Shown in pieces: positions 1 to 12,345 of a stretch of DNA of 64,000 nt. The stretch is from assembly GCA_016584305.1 (NCBI GenBank), contig JACEEZ010000475.1, positions 335,001 to 399,000 on the forward strand. The letters are read 5' to 3'. Made by a program: the position numbers and the translations under genes. Position 1 is the stretch's first letter; each line of letters opens with the position of its first letter. The notes beneath the pieces are model-generated. The model saw only the letters and a program-made list of their open reading frames with translations. It was not told the origin of the DNA and made no database searches. The DNA is from Chionoecetes opilio. Lineage: Eukaryota; Arthropoda; Malacostraca; Decapoda; Majidae.

Positions 1-2775
1 CGGTTTCCATGGCAACCCCGCTGGAAGCCTGGAGGAGCTGGACGAGGATTGGTCAGTTGGTGATGCAGGCCGTCGAGGATTGGTCAGTCGCTACCCTGAC
101 CGCCGCCCACTTGCCAATGGGGAGGGGCCAGCGCCGAGGGGGGAAAGGGAATCAATACACGCCCTGGTCACCCGTAGCCACGCTTCAAACACCTGCTCAC
201 AGTTACGGCAGAGTAAAGTTGTGCGTCTCTGCTGCTCGACTCCATGCTCCTCGGGGCGATATTATTTATGCTCGCGTTCAAGTCCATGTTCGATGACAAG
301 CTTCAGTCGCTGGTCTGTAGCGCCGTAACTATAGCAAGGGAAACCGTCTCTATATCATGTTGCCTGGGAGGATGTGGAGTCGGGCCAGCCTCTCCCTCAG
401 GATTATTATTGTCATTATTGATGAATTTTGTGGAGCCGGCGTTGTGGCGTTACCATAGAGATGGACGACGCGGCCACAATACCAAGGAAGGATGCTTAAC
501 CCCATGTCCTCCCTCGGCTCTCCCAAGAGTATCGCTTACACCCCTGCTCCGCCCCGGCCCCGCACCCCGTGATCAATATTACGACCGAGGGGAGGGGGAG
601 GAAAAAAGCGAAAAAAAAGTATTCTAACACGAGACGCCTCGGTCGCAGACGGAATGAGCAGGCAGCAAGCAGTCGCTAATTAACATGCTTGCACGTTCTC
701 CCCTCCCCCTCCGCGCCAACCTCGAAAGACGCACAATAATTCTATAAAAAGCTTCAACGTAAAACTATATAACGTCAACATCACCCACAAGCGTCAAAAA
801 ATCTCAGCGGAGCACCAAGTGGCAAAATTTCCTTCACCCCAATAGCTGTGGGGGAATTTCCAAACCTTTACCCTCCTTTGGCCGGCCGCACCGGCTAATC
901 TGGCTCGCCTGTGAATATTTCAAACAGACTTTTTTCCTCTTTGTTCCACTCATAAATCTCATAATTACACTCATCAACACTCAGAGGCGGGTAGGCACGT
1001 GCGAGGAGGTGCAGGCCACGCCATCTGTTGAGCTCAAGCGGAACTACACCACGGCGCTGCCAACAGGTTGCCCAATGGTGGGGTCTGACGCGAGGGCCGA
1101 GGAGGCCGCGACTCAAAGCTCGAAGCCTGCGCCTTCCTCATATAGGCCGGAGCCGCCAAGCCGACAACACAAGCCTCGCATAACATCCTCTCCACTGACG
1201 CACACCATCACGACAATCCTTTGTTGATCTTGTACACACACTTCTCTTCCTTATGGATGGCATCCCACAGCTTTATATGCCCATCACCCTCATCATACTG
1301 AACAAGTTTACGGGTATCGTGAACTATTATTGACAACCAATACCGAAAACTTTTCAAAAATAATGAATTACTCTGTTAAATCTGTATTTTCTTTTTCCTG
1401 CATTACTAATATAAATAAATAACCTATATACTTTAACCTTCTGAAGTAGACCCATTGCTTAGATATCAAACAGTCACAGCCATGCAGCCTCGACGAAGGA
1501 GCTGCAGACTTGCCTCGGGTGCAGCACTGCGGACTCCCTGCAGGGCCTGACGCGCCTCGTGGGTTGCAGCGCGACCAGGTGCATCGCCTTCCTCCCTTGT
1601 CTCCTACATCCCACTTTAGATTTCTATGTCGACTATACATACTCAATATCGACTGAACAACAAACGGCCCATGACGCACTTACAGCGCTCCCCTGCTGTA
1701 AACAGTGTGGAGGCAGCGGACGGCCTGACACACGAGGAGCAGCGCAGGCATGCTGTGCCTCAGCCTGAGCCATGGTGCACTGCAGCGTGGCAGGCGTCGC
1801 CATGCTGCACCAATACAGTCACCACAACCTTCATTCATCAAATGAAACTATTTTCAAATTTTGTAGAAATCTTCATTGCCATTGTATTTCACTTTGTCAC
1901 CATGGCAATAAATATTTTTCGGTCTTAAAAAAATCTCTCATTTTCTTCTATAGACAGTGCAATGTCACGAGCTCGGTATGAAATGAAGCTAATGCTGAGC
2001 CGTTGATAATTCATCGCAAACATCCTGAAAAGTTGATATGAGAAGTTTCATGTTCAGATTCCGTTTGTCTCATATCTCATCAGCAATAAATATATAGGTG
2101 TACGGTGAAGATGAGTTTTGTTGAGCAACTCATCAAATGACGCAAGTGGCAGCAAGGCTCAGGGAAAGAGATCGAAACACAACATAATGTCGCCATGCCC
2201 GCCAGGACGAGGAGTGTGAGGCGTGCCCAGGGTATACTGGAGGAGGCGGTGAGGGAGTGGTGGCGGCAAGGGGTGGGCCGGGAATGTCAGGAGGAGCCGT
2301 CTCACTTCGACACCCTTTCTCTGCATAATCTTATATAATGTATTCTGATTATCTATCCATTCCATCTAATGATTTCTGTCGAGTGGAATATGTACATGAA
2401 ATGAGCATCAATAAGTAAGGTCCATGTCAATAAAAGCCATGTGTGTGCATGTATGTGTGTGTTCACTCATCGGTCATCCTCTCAACACAGCCTTTGTATT
2501 AGCAGGTCCTCCACAGATCTTTTAATTCACAGGCAGGTCCTCCACAGATCTTTTAATTCACAGGCAGGTGGTGGACACTGGTGGTGGACAGTGACAATGC
2601 GAGGTGGTCATCTATCCGCAGGCATCTCCACCTTCTAGATCAGAATGATACACACATTTCTCATTAATCAACAAAAACAAAACAAAAATCATTAGAAATT
2701 ACCAGAGCTCATTTTTTTTTCCTATTTTTTTCAATTTGACGCGTTTAGAACTCCTCGAACTGTGATCAGTATATA
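1..2775. other. No recognisable gene
   Basis: Only short open frames without family resemblance occur here. The first 1.2 kb is relatively GC-rich and could hold a promoter or untranslated exon of a gene outside the window, but no start or splice structure supports that. A 31-bp direct repeat (unit beginning GCAGGTCCTCCACAGATC) occurs about twice at 2502-2568. Confidence 0.5.
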
Positions 2776-2890
2776 GTCAGGGTGGCCGAGCGGTCTAAGG
2801 CGCCAGGCTCAAGGTAACTTCTCCCCCGATAAGGGAGTCCGGGCATTCTGGTCCTCTCTGAGGGCGTGGGTTCGAATCCCACCTCTGACA
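2776..2890 (+). tRNA. tRNA-Leu(CAA) with intron
   Basis: The sequence folds as a complete class II tRNA. The acceptor arm GTCAGGG pairs with CTCTGAC (one G-T pair), followed by discriminator A at 2890. The D arm is GCC/GGC, the anticodon stem CCAGG/TCTGG, and the T arm GTGGG-TTCGAAT-CCCAC. The anticodon CAA is at 2810-2812. A 32-nt intron (2814-2845) begins after base 37, the usual place for eukaryotic nuclear tRNA introns and typical of tRNA-Leu(CAA). The variable arm is of leucine type. A LINE 3' tail follows directly, so the locus could instead be the head of a tRNA-derived retroposon, but the intact intron and pairing favour a real or recently active tRNA gene. Confidence 0.88.
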
Positions 2891-3110
2891 TGAATTTTAG
2901 GGTGGTAAATGATTGGAATGGACTCAGCCCTCAGGTGGTCAGTGCGAAGTCAATATATATGGGATCTTTAAAAGGAGGCTGGATAAATTCATGGATGGGG
3001 ATGAAAGGTGGATGTGATGTATAGGTAGTGTTAAGTAACAGGAACTACCACGGGTATATAGGTCTCACGGCCTCTTGTAGCTTCCTTATTTTCTTATGTT
3101 CTTGTAGTTC
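2891..3110 (+). mobile_element. 3' tail of a non-LTR retrotransposon
   Basis: An open stretch encodes VVNDWNGLSPQVV followed by SLKRRLDKFMDGDERW, which resembles the last residues of LINE reverse transcriptases (WN.LP..VV....FK..LD). It ends with a tail containing CACGGCCTCTTGTAGCTTCC and TTATTTTCTTATGTTCTT. The same tail occurs at 57856-57922 (plus) and 56488-56600 (minus), so this is a dispersed family. It begins right after the tRNA-Leu. Confidence 0.7.
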
Positions 3111-3231
3111 ACAAGATGGTGGGGTAAGTGGCGACGGTTTTACCTTTAGATACAGCTTTTCGTGGTGTGGCTTAGACCAATTTGGTCTTTAATGGTTAGT
3201 CCACATACACACACAAGGAGACACACACACA

Positions 3232-3560
3232 CACACCGCGCGATGGTCAGGTTGATAGCGTTCTGGTCTCTCACTCTGGTAGGCGGTTCGAATCTTCGTG
3301 CTCCCGGGGATTTTTCACTTGACAAATTCGGGCGGTTACTGTCCCTCTTGAGCAAGGGGATGGGGGTGTGTGGTGTGTGAGGTCCCAGCATTACCCTAAG
3401 ATCGGTAATAATGAGCTCCAAGCTCGCACTGAGAGGGTGAAGCTGGCGATCGCGAGCCAGCTCGCGTGGACAAGACCATGGGTGAATGACACACACACTG
3501 CTCCCGCCAGGATTTCGAGGTAACAGCTCCTCGGCATACAGCATGCCTATTCTCTACTAG
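3232..3560 (+). repeat. Probable tRNA-derived SINE
   Basis: Pol III promoter-like boxes are present: an A-box-like segment (GATGGTCAGGTTGATAGCG) and a B-box (GGTTCGAATC) about 50 bp later. They are preceded by a (CA)n run at 3193-3236. The body contains GCCGAGGAGCTGTTACCTCG in reverse, which resembles the minus-strand SINE near 20540-20756. Boundaries are approximate. Confidence 0.45.
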
Positions 3561-3837
3561 GTGTAGCGTGAAGGGACGCCCGCATGTAGCTATTGTCTTC
3601 GCCGCGCTGGGAAAACTGGGCCATTTTGGATCGCTGGTTTGTGAGCCGAGCGTTCTATCATTAATAACAATCATCATTCATGTTCCTGACTATAGTTTCG
3701 CTTGAGTAGCTTCAACAGTGGGAGTTCCCTCAGCTTCCTCTGATGAAACAACACGAGGGAAACTAATCAAAGAAATAAAAGATTTGGACTCTAAATCGTG
3801 ATTGTCTATCCCACCATTCACCAACCTTTCATCGTTT

Positions 3838-3990
3838 TGATATTATTATTATAATATTCATCATCATAATCATTATTGTTTTTTATCCCTATTATATTCA
3901 TTATCATTATTACTACAAATGTCATTATCATTACTATTATGAATATCATTACCATCATTATAACTATTATCACTATTGTTATCATCACAT
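3838..3990. repeat. ATT/ATC-rich simple repeat
   Basis: This is an imperfect trinucleotide microsatellite of ATT and ATC units. It explains the apparent open frame on the minus strand (3818-4171). Confidence 0.85.
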
Positions 3991-4335
3991 CGGGTGGACA
4001 GGAGAGAAAAGGTTCATAGGTCGTGGTATCTAAGGGAAGGAAGGACGGATGACACTGAAGACCCTCCCCAGCAGCAGCAGCAACAGCCAGCCATTGCTGC
4101 TTGGCTGGGATACACGAGGCCATGGAAATATATCTGATCTTTGCCAGGCCTGCCCGCAGTGCCATGGACACAGCTAACCTAACAGTTAGCTTTGATATGG
4201 CTGCTAGACCGCAGACATGAAAGTTAACCTCGACAACATTACACCGATAAACCGCTATTATAGAAAATAATGGAAGCTGACAATATCCACTGACCGTACA
4301 CTTTTATGTAATTAATTATAACTGGGGGGGGGGGG

Positions 4336-4969
<634 letters not shown>

Positions 4970-5497
4970 ACCTGGTGATCCAGCCTACAACTTTTCTATC
5001 CTCCAAGACGTAGCGCAGGTGGTGCAGTAGTACTCTACGTGCATTCTTGACCCCCTTAGAGACGCGGCCAACATTCTTGACCTGTTCCTAACCTCTAACC
5101 CTTTAGCTTACTCTGTTAAACTATTTTCTACGTTGGGCTCCTCCGATCAAAATCTTATTTTTGTAACTTGTCCTATCATACACTTTATCTAATCCTAAAG
5201 CCCACAAATGCATGGTTTGACTTAGCTTGCTTTCATGCTGTCCAAGATAGAGAGGCGGCTCACAGACGGTACCGTAGCCAACCATCTCCTGTAACTCATG
5301 CCGCTTATATATATCTGCCCGTAATTATGCCAAATTTATTCTTAAACTTGCCACAAACTCCTTTATCAATAGGAACGTCAAAATCTTTCTGTATATAACT
5401 CATCTCATGACTTCTGGCACAGAGCCAAAAACCTCCTATTCTTCACCTAGATGGCTCTGCAGCTGTCGCATATATTTCTAAAGCTGAACTCTTCACG

Positions 5498-5584
5498 CAG
5501 ACCTTTGCTCATAATTCCACTTTGCATGATGCACGTCTGAACAAGACGTGCATCATGCAAAGTGGAATTATGAGCAAAGGTCTG
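5498..5584. repeat. Perfect 41-bp hairpin inside LINE A
   Basis: The left arm 5498-5538 and right arm 5544-5584 are exact reverse complements around a 5-nt loop (GAACA). Weaker pairing extends about 16 bp further out. It lies between the endonuclease and reverse transcriptase regions. Confidence 0.95.
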
Positions 5585-5820
5585 AGTGAAAAGTTCAGTG
5601 TTAAGAGTGAAGCGTTCTGAGTGAAGAGTTCCTCTTCTACTCTCTGACTATATATTATGCCTTGTATTAAGATTTTTCGTATCGAGGCTTTCTGTGCCCT
5701 CTCTGGTCTTGATCCTCGGAAGGCTTACGGTCCTGACTGAGTCCCTCCCATCGTTCTCAAAAACTTTACCTCTGCTCTTGCACCCTGCCTGGTCAAACTT
5801 TTCCGTTTATGTCTAGCTAC

Positions 5821-6442
5821 CAGTGGTGGGCGCCGTTAATCAAAAAGTTAACTTCGTTAACCGTTAATCCGTTATCCAAAAAATTTACTTCGATAACCGT
5901 TAATCAGTTAATTCTTTAAAAATGTAACGGAATTTATCGATAAACCGTTAACGTAAATATTTATTCTAGAAAAAAAAAAAAAAATTTGCTCTAAAACCAC
6001 CTAAAAACACCTTTGAAAAGTGCCAAAACTATAAAATCAGCCTTTATTTGTTTTTTTAAGGGCTTTAGAACTCAAAAACTAGTTTTATTTTGCTTTAGAG
6101 TAAAAAAAAAAAAGGCAGATTTTAGTTTTAACTTTTAAAAAAACCTAAAAAAGGCTGATTTCATAGTTTTGGCCCTGTTTTAGGTTTTTAAAGGCCTTTA
6201 GAGCCAGAAAAGGGTGAAATCAGAAAGCCAGAAAAAGCTGAAAATAATAGAAACTTTTAAACGTTTACCGGTTTTTATGAAATTTTTGGGTTAGCGGACT
6301 TGAGTTAACGGAAGTTAAATGTAAAAGAAGTTAATTAGTCCGATAATGATTTCCAAAGTTAACTTAAAAGTTAAATCGTTAACGAAAATGTTAACTTCGT
6401 TAATTAACGATTAACGGATTAACGGTTTGGTGCCCACCTTTG
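5821..6442. mobile_element. hAT-like MITE inserted in LINE A
   Basis: A 622-bp non-coding element starts CAGTGGTGGGCGCCGTTAATC and ends with the near-inverse GGTGCCCACCTTTG. It is flanked by a perfect 8-bp duplication CTAGCTAC (5813-5820 and 6443-6450), the hAT signature. The interior is AT-rich, with many GTTAAC/TTAACG units and poly-A/T runs, and has no transposase. Confidence 0.88.
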
Positions 6443-8057
6443 CTAGCTACATATATCTTTCATTCTTGCTGGAAGTTTGCTCACATCCAACCTGTTCCTA
6501 AGAAGGTGACCGTTCTAACATCCTTCAAACTACCGTCCTATAGTTTTGGCTTCCTAAATTTCTAAAGCTTTTGAATCTATCCTTAATAAGAAGATTCTTA
6601 AGCATCTATCTCCTCTCAATCTTCCGTCTGATTGTCAGTATGGATTCCGTAACGGGCTATCCACTGGTGATCTTCTAGCTTTCCTAACTGAATCTTGGTC
6701 ATCCTCTTTTAGGAAGCTGCGGTGAAAGTTTTGCGGTTACCCTTGACATATCAATAGCTTTTGATCGAGTCTGGCACAAATCTTTAATTTCCAAACTACC
6801 CTCTTTCAGTTTCTATCCTTCTCTCTGCACCTTCATATCAAGTTTCCTTTCTAACCGTTCTATTGCAACTGTTGTAGACGGTTTTTGTTCTTTCTCTTAA
6901 GTCTATCAATATGGGTGTTCTTCCGGGTTCTGTCCTATCACCCACTCTAGCTCTTCCTAGTATTTATATATGATCTTCTAAGTCACTAACTCAATGTTCT
7001 ATCCACTCCTATGCTGAAGACTACCCTGCTTTTTTTTTACATCTTTCACCAATGTCCAACTTTACAGGAGTTAAGTAATTCACGAAGGGATGCTGCAAAG
7101 TGCCTAATTTCTGATCTTTCTATGATTTCTGATTGGGGCAACAGAAAGCATAAAGCATATCTTGTTTTGTTCAATGCCTCAAAAACTCTTATTTCTTCAT
7201 CTATCTTCTCGATACAACCTTCTAGATAACTATCCCCTCTTCTTCAATGACGCTCAACTGTCTCCCTCTTCTACAATGAACATTCTTGGGATATTCTTTA
7301 CTGAAATTCTCAACTGAAAATTTCATATCTCATTTCTTGCAAAGTCAGCTTTTACGAAGTTTGGTGTTCTATGGCGTTTGCATAATTTTTGTTCTCCTTC
7401 CAAGATGCTTGCTCTGTATAGGGAGGGGTCTTATCTGCCCATGTATGGAGTATGCATCACATGTTTGGGGGGATCCACTCATACAGCTCTCTTATACACA
7501 GCTCCCGGACAGATGACCGAACGGACATTACACCGAAGGACATTTCACCGAACGGACATTTGACCGAACGGACATTTGACTGAACGGACATTTATCCGAA
7601 TGGACAATTGACTGAACTGGCATCCAGCTGAGATGTAAACGACCGAAGAGACCATTAACAGAACGAATCTTTGGTTGAATGAACATGTGGCCTTTTTTAT
7701 TTTATTTTTCTTTTCATCTCTTATTATTTTTATGGTTTGTTATTTTTATTTCCTTTTTTTTAATTGCTTCACAAAACAAACTATAAAAACGATAAAAGGA
7801 TAACAATTGTATGATACAAATATTATTACAGAGATACTAATGGCTAAAATATATTCATTATAATGTAATTGCTATATGAAAACTTGCAGTATAAAATTAA
7901 ATGCTCTTAAACAAATAAAGATTGTGAGCAATCGCCCTCAAGAAAATCAATTCTGGGGTACTCTTCATATTTCCTAATGATAGACTTCAGTCTTGTGTTT
8001 AATATCTGGTACTTCTTCAGTTTTCTCATTTCCACTCCTGATGCTACCATCTCAATG

Positions 8058-8698
8058 GGCTACAACAGTGAGCTGACCTGCCATCTGGTGGCCGTCTGGG
8101 AACCTCTCCTCAGCTCCAGGACATCGGGTCTCGGGGTGTCAGGCTAGACTTATTTTCCATTATTCCCTACCAAACCAGCTACTGTACAAGTAAGTGTTGT
8201 CATGGTCACCATAGGTTTATGCAAAATGAAAATATACGAATTTTACATTATTCATGGCATTATAATGAGGATTGTTGGCAAAATAGAAGCATTCGACCAA
8301 TTGTGTCCTACAACATCCTACTAAATACTGTAGAGGAATGCTTCAAGGCGGGTGTATGGGTAAATATTACCTTCATGCATGCAAAGAGAAGGTATTATTT
8401 ACCCATACAACCACCTTGAAGCATTCCTCTACAGTATTTTGTAGAATGTTGTAGGACACACGTTGTCGAATGCTTCTATTTTGCCAACAATCCTCATTAT
8501 AACGCCATGAATAATGTAAAACTCGCATATTTTCATTTTGCATAAGCCTATGTTGACCATGACAACACTTACTTGTAGCTGGTTTGGTAGGGAATAATGG
8601 AAAATAAGTCTAGCCTGACACCCCGAGACCCGATGTCCTGGAGCTGACGAGAGGTTCCCAGACGGCCACCAGATGGCAGGTCAGCTCACTGTTGTAGT
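8058..8698. repeat. About 640-bp near-perfect palindrome inside the MULE
   Basis: The left arm (8058-about 8376) and right arm (about 8390-8698) are reverse complements with few mismatches and a spacer of about 13 bp containing ATGCATGC. The arms include the transposase C-terminal coding, so the palindrome arose by inverted duplication of the element's own sequence. Confidence 0.93.
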
Positions 8699-9227
8699 CC
8701 ATTGTCAACTCGCAATCCGACTGCTCTTTTCTTAGTTTTGAAACTAGACGACAAACAGTGGGGTGGGTGATTGCCATTCTCTGCTCAAACTCTCTGTGCC
8801 ATTCCCTTCTAGAGTTTGTTGTCCGTGGAAGGTCTTGTTTGATTCTCTCTAATGTGTTCCACATACTGAGTTCAAATGCTGGTCTTCGTCGTCTTCCACG
8901 CTGTTAAACACCAATCAATGTCGCTTCAAAGAAATCAAGAAACTCAGATAGAGCTTCATCCTTTTCATCATCTAGTGATGAGACAAACTCATTGAAGCTT
9001 TCAACAACGTCACTGACTGGTACAAATGTTAAAGCTTGAATATACTTGATAATAAGTGCATTTATTGGATCATTATACAAAGTATATAGTCCTAAGCATT
9101 GTATCTGTCTCCACAAGCACTGCCCGAAATGGAAAAAGCATCCATAAATGTTTGTGTTTGGGAAACATGCTGTGATTCTATTAAGAGCTGCTCTTTCAGT
9201 CAGGGGTGACTGAAACACCATTAACAT
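8610..9227 (-). pseudogene. MULE transposase C-terminal remnant
   Basis: Two adjoining minus-strand frames (9227-8904 and 8864-8610) together give the C-terminal part of a MULE transposase. The order is CFFHFGQCLWRQIQ (the C/H core after the last catalytic region), then FVPVSDVVESFNEF, FFEATLIG, then LPRTTNSRREWHREF and HPTVCRLVSKLRKEQ. This order of motifs is typical of the family. The upstream DDE core is not open and a stop separates the frames, so it is inactive. The C-terminal end is also copied in inverted orientation at 8058-8150. Confidence 0.8.
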
Positions 9228-10123
9228 TTGGTCTCACTTGCTTGAGAAAAATCAAATCATAAGTTGCTTGGTTTTCGGTCCTTGAGATGCAGTATACTAA
9301 GGGAATTGTATGGCTCTCAACCAGCTTAACATGCACTGTATTATAACTGAAAACCTAATGGTGCACAGTCAAAATGCCCATCACACAACCAATGGTCTCT
9401 GAAAGCAAGAAGCTGTAAGTTTCGAGGCGTCGACAGAATTGGCAGGTTGTCATTTTCATGGACGACAGTCTTCTCCTCTAATTATTTCCTGTAAGTCATC
9501 AGTTTAAACGTCCCCGTCTGGTGCTGTGCGTTGTGGGCGCACCATTCTTGGCAGTGTTTCTTTTTTAAAAAGAGCACCAGCAGCATCAAGTGGGTACTCA
9601 CTGGTGCAGTTTTGTATAATACGTAGATGTCACTTCCTCCGACTGTCTGGCTATTCTATTAATTTTCAAGGCATCTAGGATAGCTGGCTAACATTGGTTT
9701 GGTTTGGTGTGTGGCAAAAAAGTTCAAACAAGCAACCTTCTCATACAGTTAAAGTGAATTTGTGGAAATTAAAGCAGATTGTTTCCATGATTGACATATT
9801 ATTATGAGTGATTTTAATAAAGTTCCCTACATGTTTATTTTGTATATGTATTAAAGGGAACAACAACTTTGCCAGTTGTCTGTTCATTCGTTTTAAGTCT
9901 CTGATAAATGTCTGTTCGGTTAAATGTCCGTCGGTGAAATGTCCGTTTGGTCAAATGTTCTTTGGTGAAATGTCTGTCGGTCATCTGTCCGGGCACGCTC
10001 TTACACAGGGTGGAGACAAAACTTTTCACCTCATCAACTCCCCTTCTCTGACTAACTGTCTTCAATCTCTCAATCACTACAGCAATGTTGCTTCTCTTGC
10101 TATTTTCATGCTTACTGCTCTAC

Positions 10124-11024
10124 TGTACGGAGAGATGCCACCGAGCGCCTAACTTCTGATCTTTCTATAATTTCTGATTGGGGCAAAGCAAACCTTGTTT
10201 TGTTCAATGCCTCAAAAACTCTACTTCTTCATCTATCTACTCGACAAAACCTACCAGATAACTATCCCCTCTTCTTCAGTGACACTCAACTGTATCCTTC
10301 TTCTACAATGAACATTCTAGGACTATCCTTTACTAAAAATCTGAACTGGAAATCTCACATCTCATCTCTTGCTAAAACAGCTTCTAAGAAGTTAGGTGTC
10401 CTGTGGCGTCTGCGTCCTTTTTTTTCTCCCTCCCAATTGCTTGCTCTCTACAGGGGCCTTATCCGCCCATGTATGGAGTATGTCTCACATGTTTGGGGAG
10501 GACCCACTCATACAGCTCTCCTAAACAGGGTCGAGTCAAAAGCTTTTAGTCTCATCAACTCCTCTCCTCTGACTGACTGTCTTCAATCTTTAAATCACCG
10601 CCGCAATGTTGTTTCTCTTGCTCTCTTCTACCGTTATTTTCATGCTCACTGCTCTTCTGAACTTACTAACTGCATGCCTCCCCCCCTCCCGCAGCCTCGC
10701 TGCACAAGACTTTCTACTCATTCTCATCCCTATTCTGTCCATCTTCCTAATGCAAGAGTTAATCAGTATCTTCACTCTTTCATCCCTTTCTCTGGTAAAC
10801 TCTGGAACTCTTCCTGTTTCTATTTTTCCACTCTCCTATGACTTAAATCTTTTCAAAAGAAGAGTAACAAGACACCTACCGAACTAAATTGGCTCACCTC
10901 TTATTTATTTTATTCTCTTACTGTCTTCTTTATAGGGACTGGCAACTAAGCGGGCTTTGTGTTACCCATTTTTGTTGTGCTCTTGGCCAGTTCTTTGTGG
11001 TGTAATAAAAAAAAAAAAAAAAAA
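10124..11024 (+). mobile_element. LINE B, 5'-truncated Jockey/CR1-like copy inserted in LINE A
   Basis: An open frame (10200-10841) encodes the C-terminal part of a LINE ORF2: NILGLSFTKNLNWKSHI, GVLWRLRPFF, GLIRPCMEYVSHVWGG, then KLWNSSC. One frameshift lies near the end. The copy finishes in a poly-A tract (11004-11024), after which LINE A resumes. The 5' junction near 10124 is approximate and no clear target duplication was found. Confidence 0.85.
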
Positions 11025-11598
11025 TAACTTGCTAACTGCATGCCTCCCTCCCTCCCGCAGCCTCGCTTAACAGCTGCACAAGACTTTCTTCTTATTCTCA
11101 CCACTATTATGTCCATCTTACTAATGCAAGAGTTAACTAATATCTTCACTTTTTAATCCCTTTCACTGATAAACTCTGGAAATCTCTTCCGTTTCTGCTT
11201 TTCCATCTTGCTTCGACTTAAATTCATAAATTAAAGTGTCAAGACTCTGCCTAAACTAAATTGGGCCTCCTTCTTTATTGCCTCTTGCTACCTGCTTTAT
11301 GGGGAATGGCATCCAGTGGGCTTTTTGTTCTGCCCTTGGTTGTTCCCTTATTGTGAAAAATAAAAGGTAATAAGTTTGGCCACCTACCAAGTGACTAACG
11401 TGGCTTAGTGAACTCCAACGCCATCTCATTACTTTGCTACTGAGTCAATTGCTACTCAGAGTGTGACAGGTGCTTTGCCCTTTACCTGAGACCTCAATGT
11501 AAGTTTAGGCATCTAGATGTGAAATTTGGTAGTCTGGTCGCAGATAAAGAATACTTAATATAGTACACATTCTGTTTGGTGGCCTTGGAACTATAAGG

Positions 11599-11889
11599 TA
11601 ACGATGGGGGCATACGCTATGCTGTGCGTGGCCTCGGTGCTCATGTCCGTTGCATTAGCCTTTTGAGCTTGTTGTGGGTAGGAACCCGGTACCCCGGAAC
11701 ATAGGGCTAGTGTGACATCCGAGTTACCTTCCCCAGGTTTCCCCAGGTACCCATTTACCCATCGATAGACCAACCCCGAAAGAAAGGATGAACAGCTGGG
11801 TGGGCTGGCCGCCGACTGTCCTGGCCCGGATTCGAACCAGGGCCCGCAGATTCTTAGCTAGCCGCGCTAGCCACTACACCACGGAGGCA
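11599..11889 (-). repeat. tRNA-derived SINE, family B
   Basis: On the minus strand the element starts GCCTCCGTGGTGTAGTGGCT (A box) and has GGTTCGAATCC (B box). The body includes CTGGGGAAACCTGGGGAAGG and ends near GCATAGCGTATGCCCCC. Two more copies lie at 12603-12828 (plus) and 16258-16552 (minus). Confidence 0.85.
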
Positions 11890-12122
11890 ACAAACTATGG
11901 TGACTAGAATATAAGGATAGCACAGACATATTTAATGTATGGTTATCAAGTTTAGAGATATTTATCTTATTATGTATGTGTGTACAGTACATTGATAATT
12001 GACAAAGTGGAAAAAAAAATGTGTGGACATTTATAGAAAAGATAAGTATCCTTCCGTGCTTGGTTTTACAATGTGGGCTTCTGCGATGGAGGGGTAAAAA
12101 AAAAATTCCCTTTATGGAGCTA

Positions 12123-12345
12123 CACCTCTACATTGTTTAACACAACCTCACTTTGGGAAAATTCAATTACGCAATAAATATAAAAATGTGTACCAAAATT
12201 CGCTCAATACCCAAAAAATTTGAAGCTACGCACAAAATTGTTCTTGAATTTAACAAAATCAATGGGAAAATCATTAGTAACCTAGGATTCGCTTCACGCA
12301 CCATGTTCAAGTAATGTAACTCGAGCGTTAAATGAGGTATAGGTG
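12123..12345. mobile_element. Short TA-flanked TIR element (pogo/Tigger-like)
   Basis: A 223-bp element has inverted ends CACCTCTACATTGTTTAAC and CACCTATACCTCATTTAAC and TA on both sides. Its interior resembles the TA-flanked element at 19105-20160 (CAAAATTGTTCT and AATGGGAAAATCA), so they belong to one non-autonomous family. Confidence 0.65.

Larger units (their letters stand above)
7504..9993 (-). mobile_element. MULE (Mutator-like) transposon inserted in LINE A
   Basis: The ends are inverted: CCCGGACAGATGACCGA at the left and its reverse complement at the right. Each is followed by subterminal tandem units close to CCGAACGGACATTT(G/C)A. The minus strand carries transposase remnants (8610-9227). 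Flanks share CTCTTA(TA)CACAG, probably the degraded target duplication, and LINE A coding continues across the site. Confidence 0.85.
4970..11365 (+). mobile_element. LINE A, Jockey/CR1-like non-LTR element, broken by three insertions
   Basis: Degenerate plus-strand coding matches a LINE ORF2. The end of the endonuclease domain ([17 protein letters not shown], near 5080) is followed by reverse transcriptase pieces (LDISIAFDRVWHKSLISKL near 6745, NILG and GVLWRLH near 7290-7380, IRPCMEY-like near 7440). It carries stops and frameshifts and is dead. The copy is interrupted by a hAT-like MITE (5821-6442), a MULE (about 7504-9993) and LINE B (about 10124-11024). It resumes at about 9994-10123 and 11025-11365, where the C-terminal coding (cysteine- and proline-rich, then FIP..KLWN) continues. 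LINE B and the copy at 44026-44650 are close relatives. Confidence 0.85.

Noticed and set aside
244..627. 127-codon frame in the first 630 bp
   Set aside because: No family resemblance, overlaps other frames of equal quality, and no splice or promoter support.
895..1116. Minus-strand 73-codon frame
   Set aside because: No recognisable motif; could be an exon of an unknown gene but nothing supports it.
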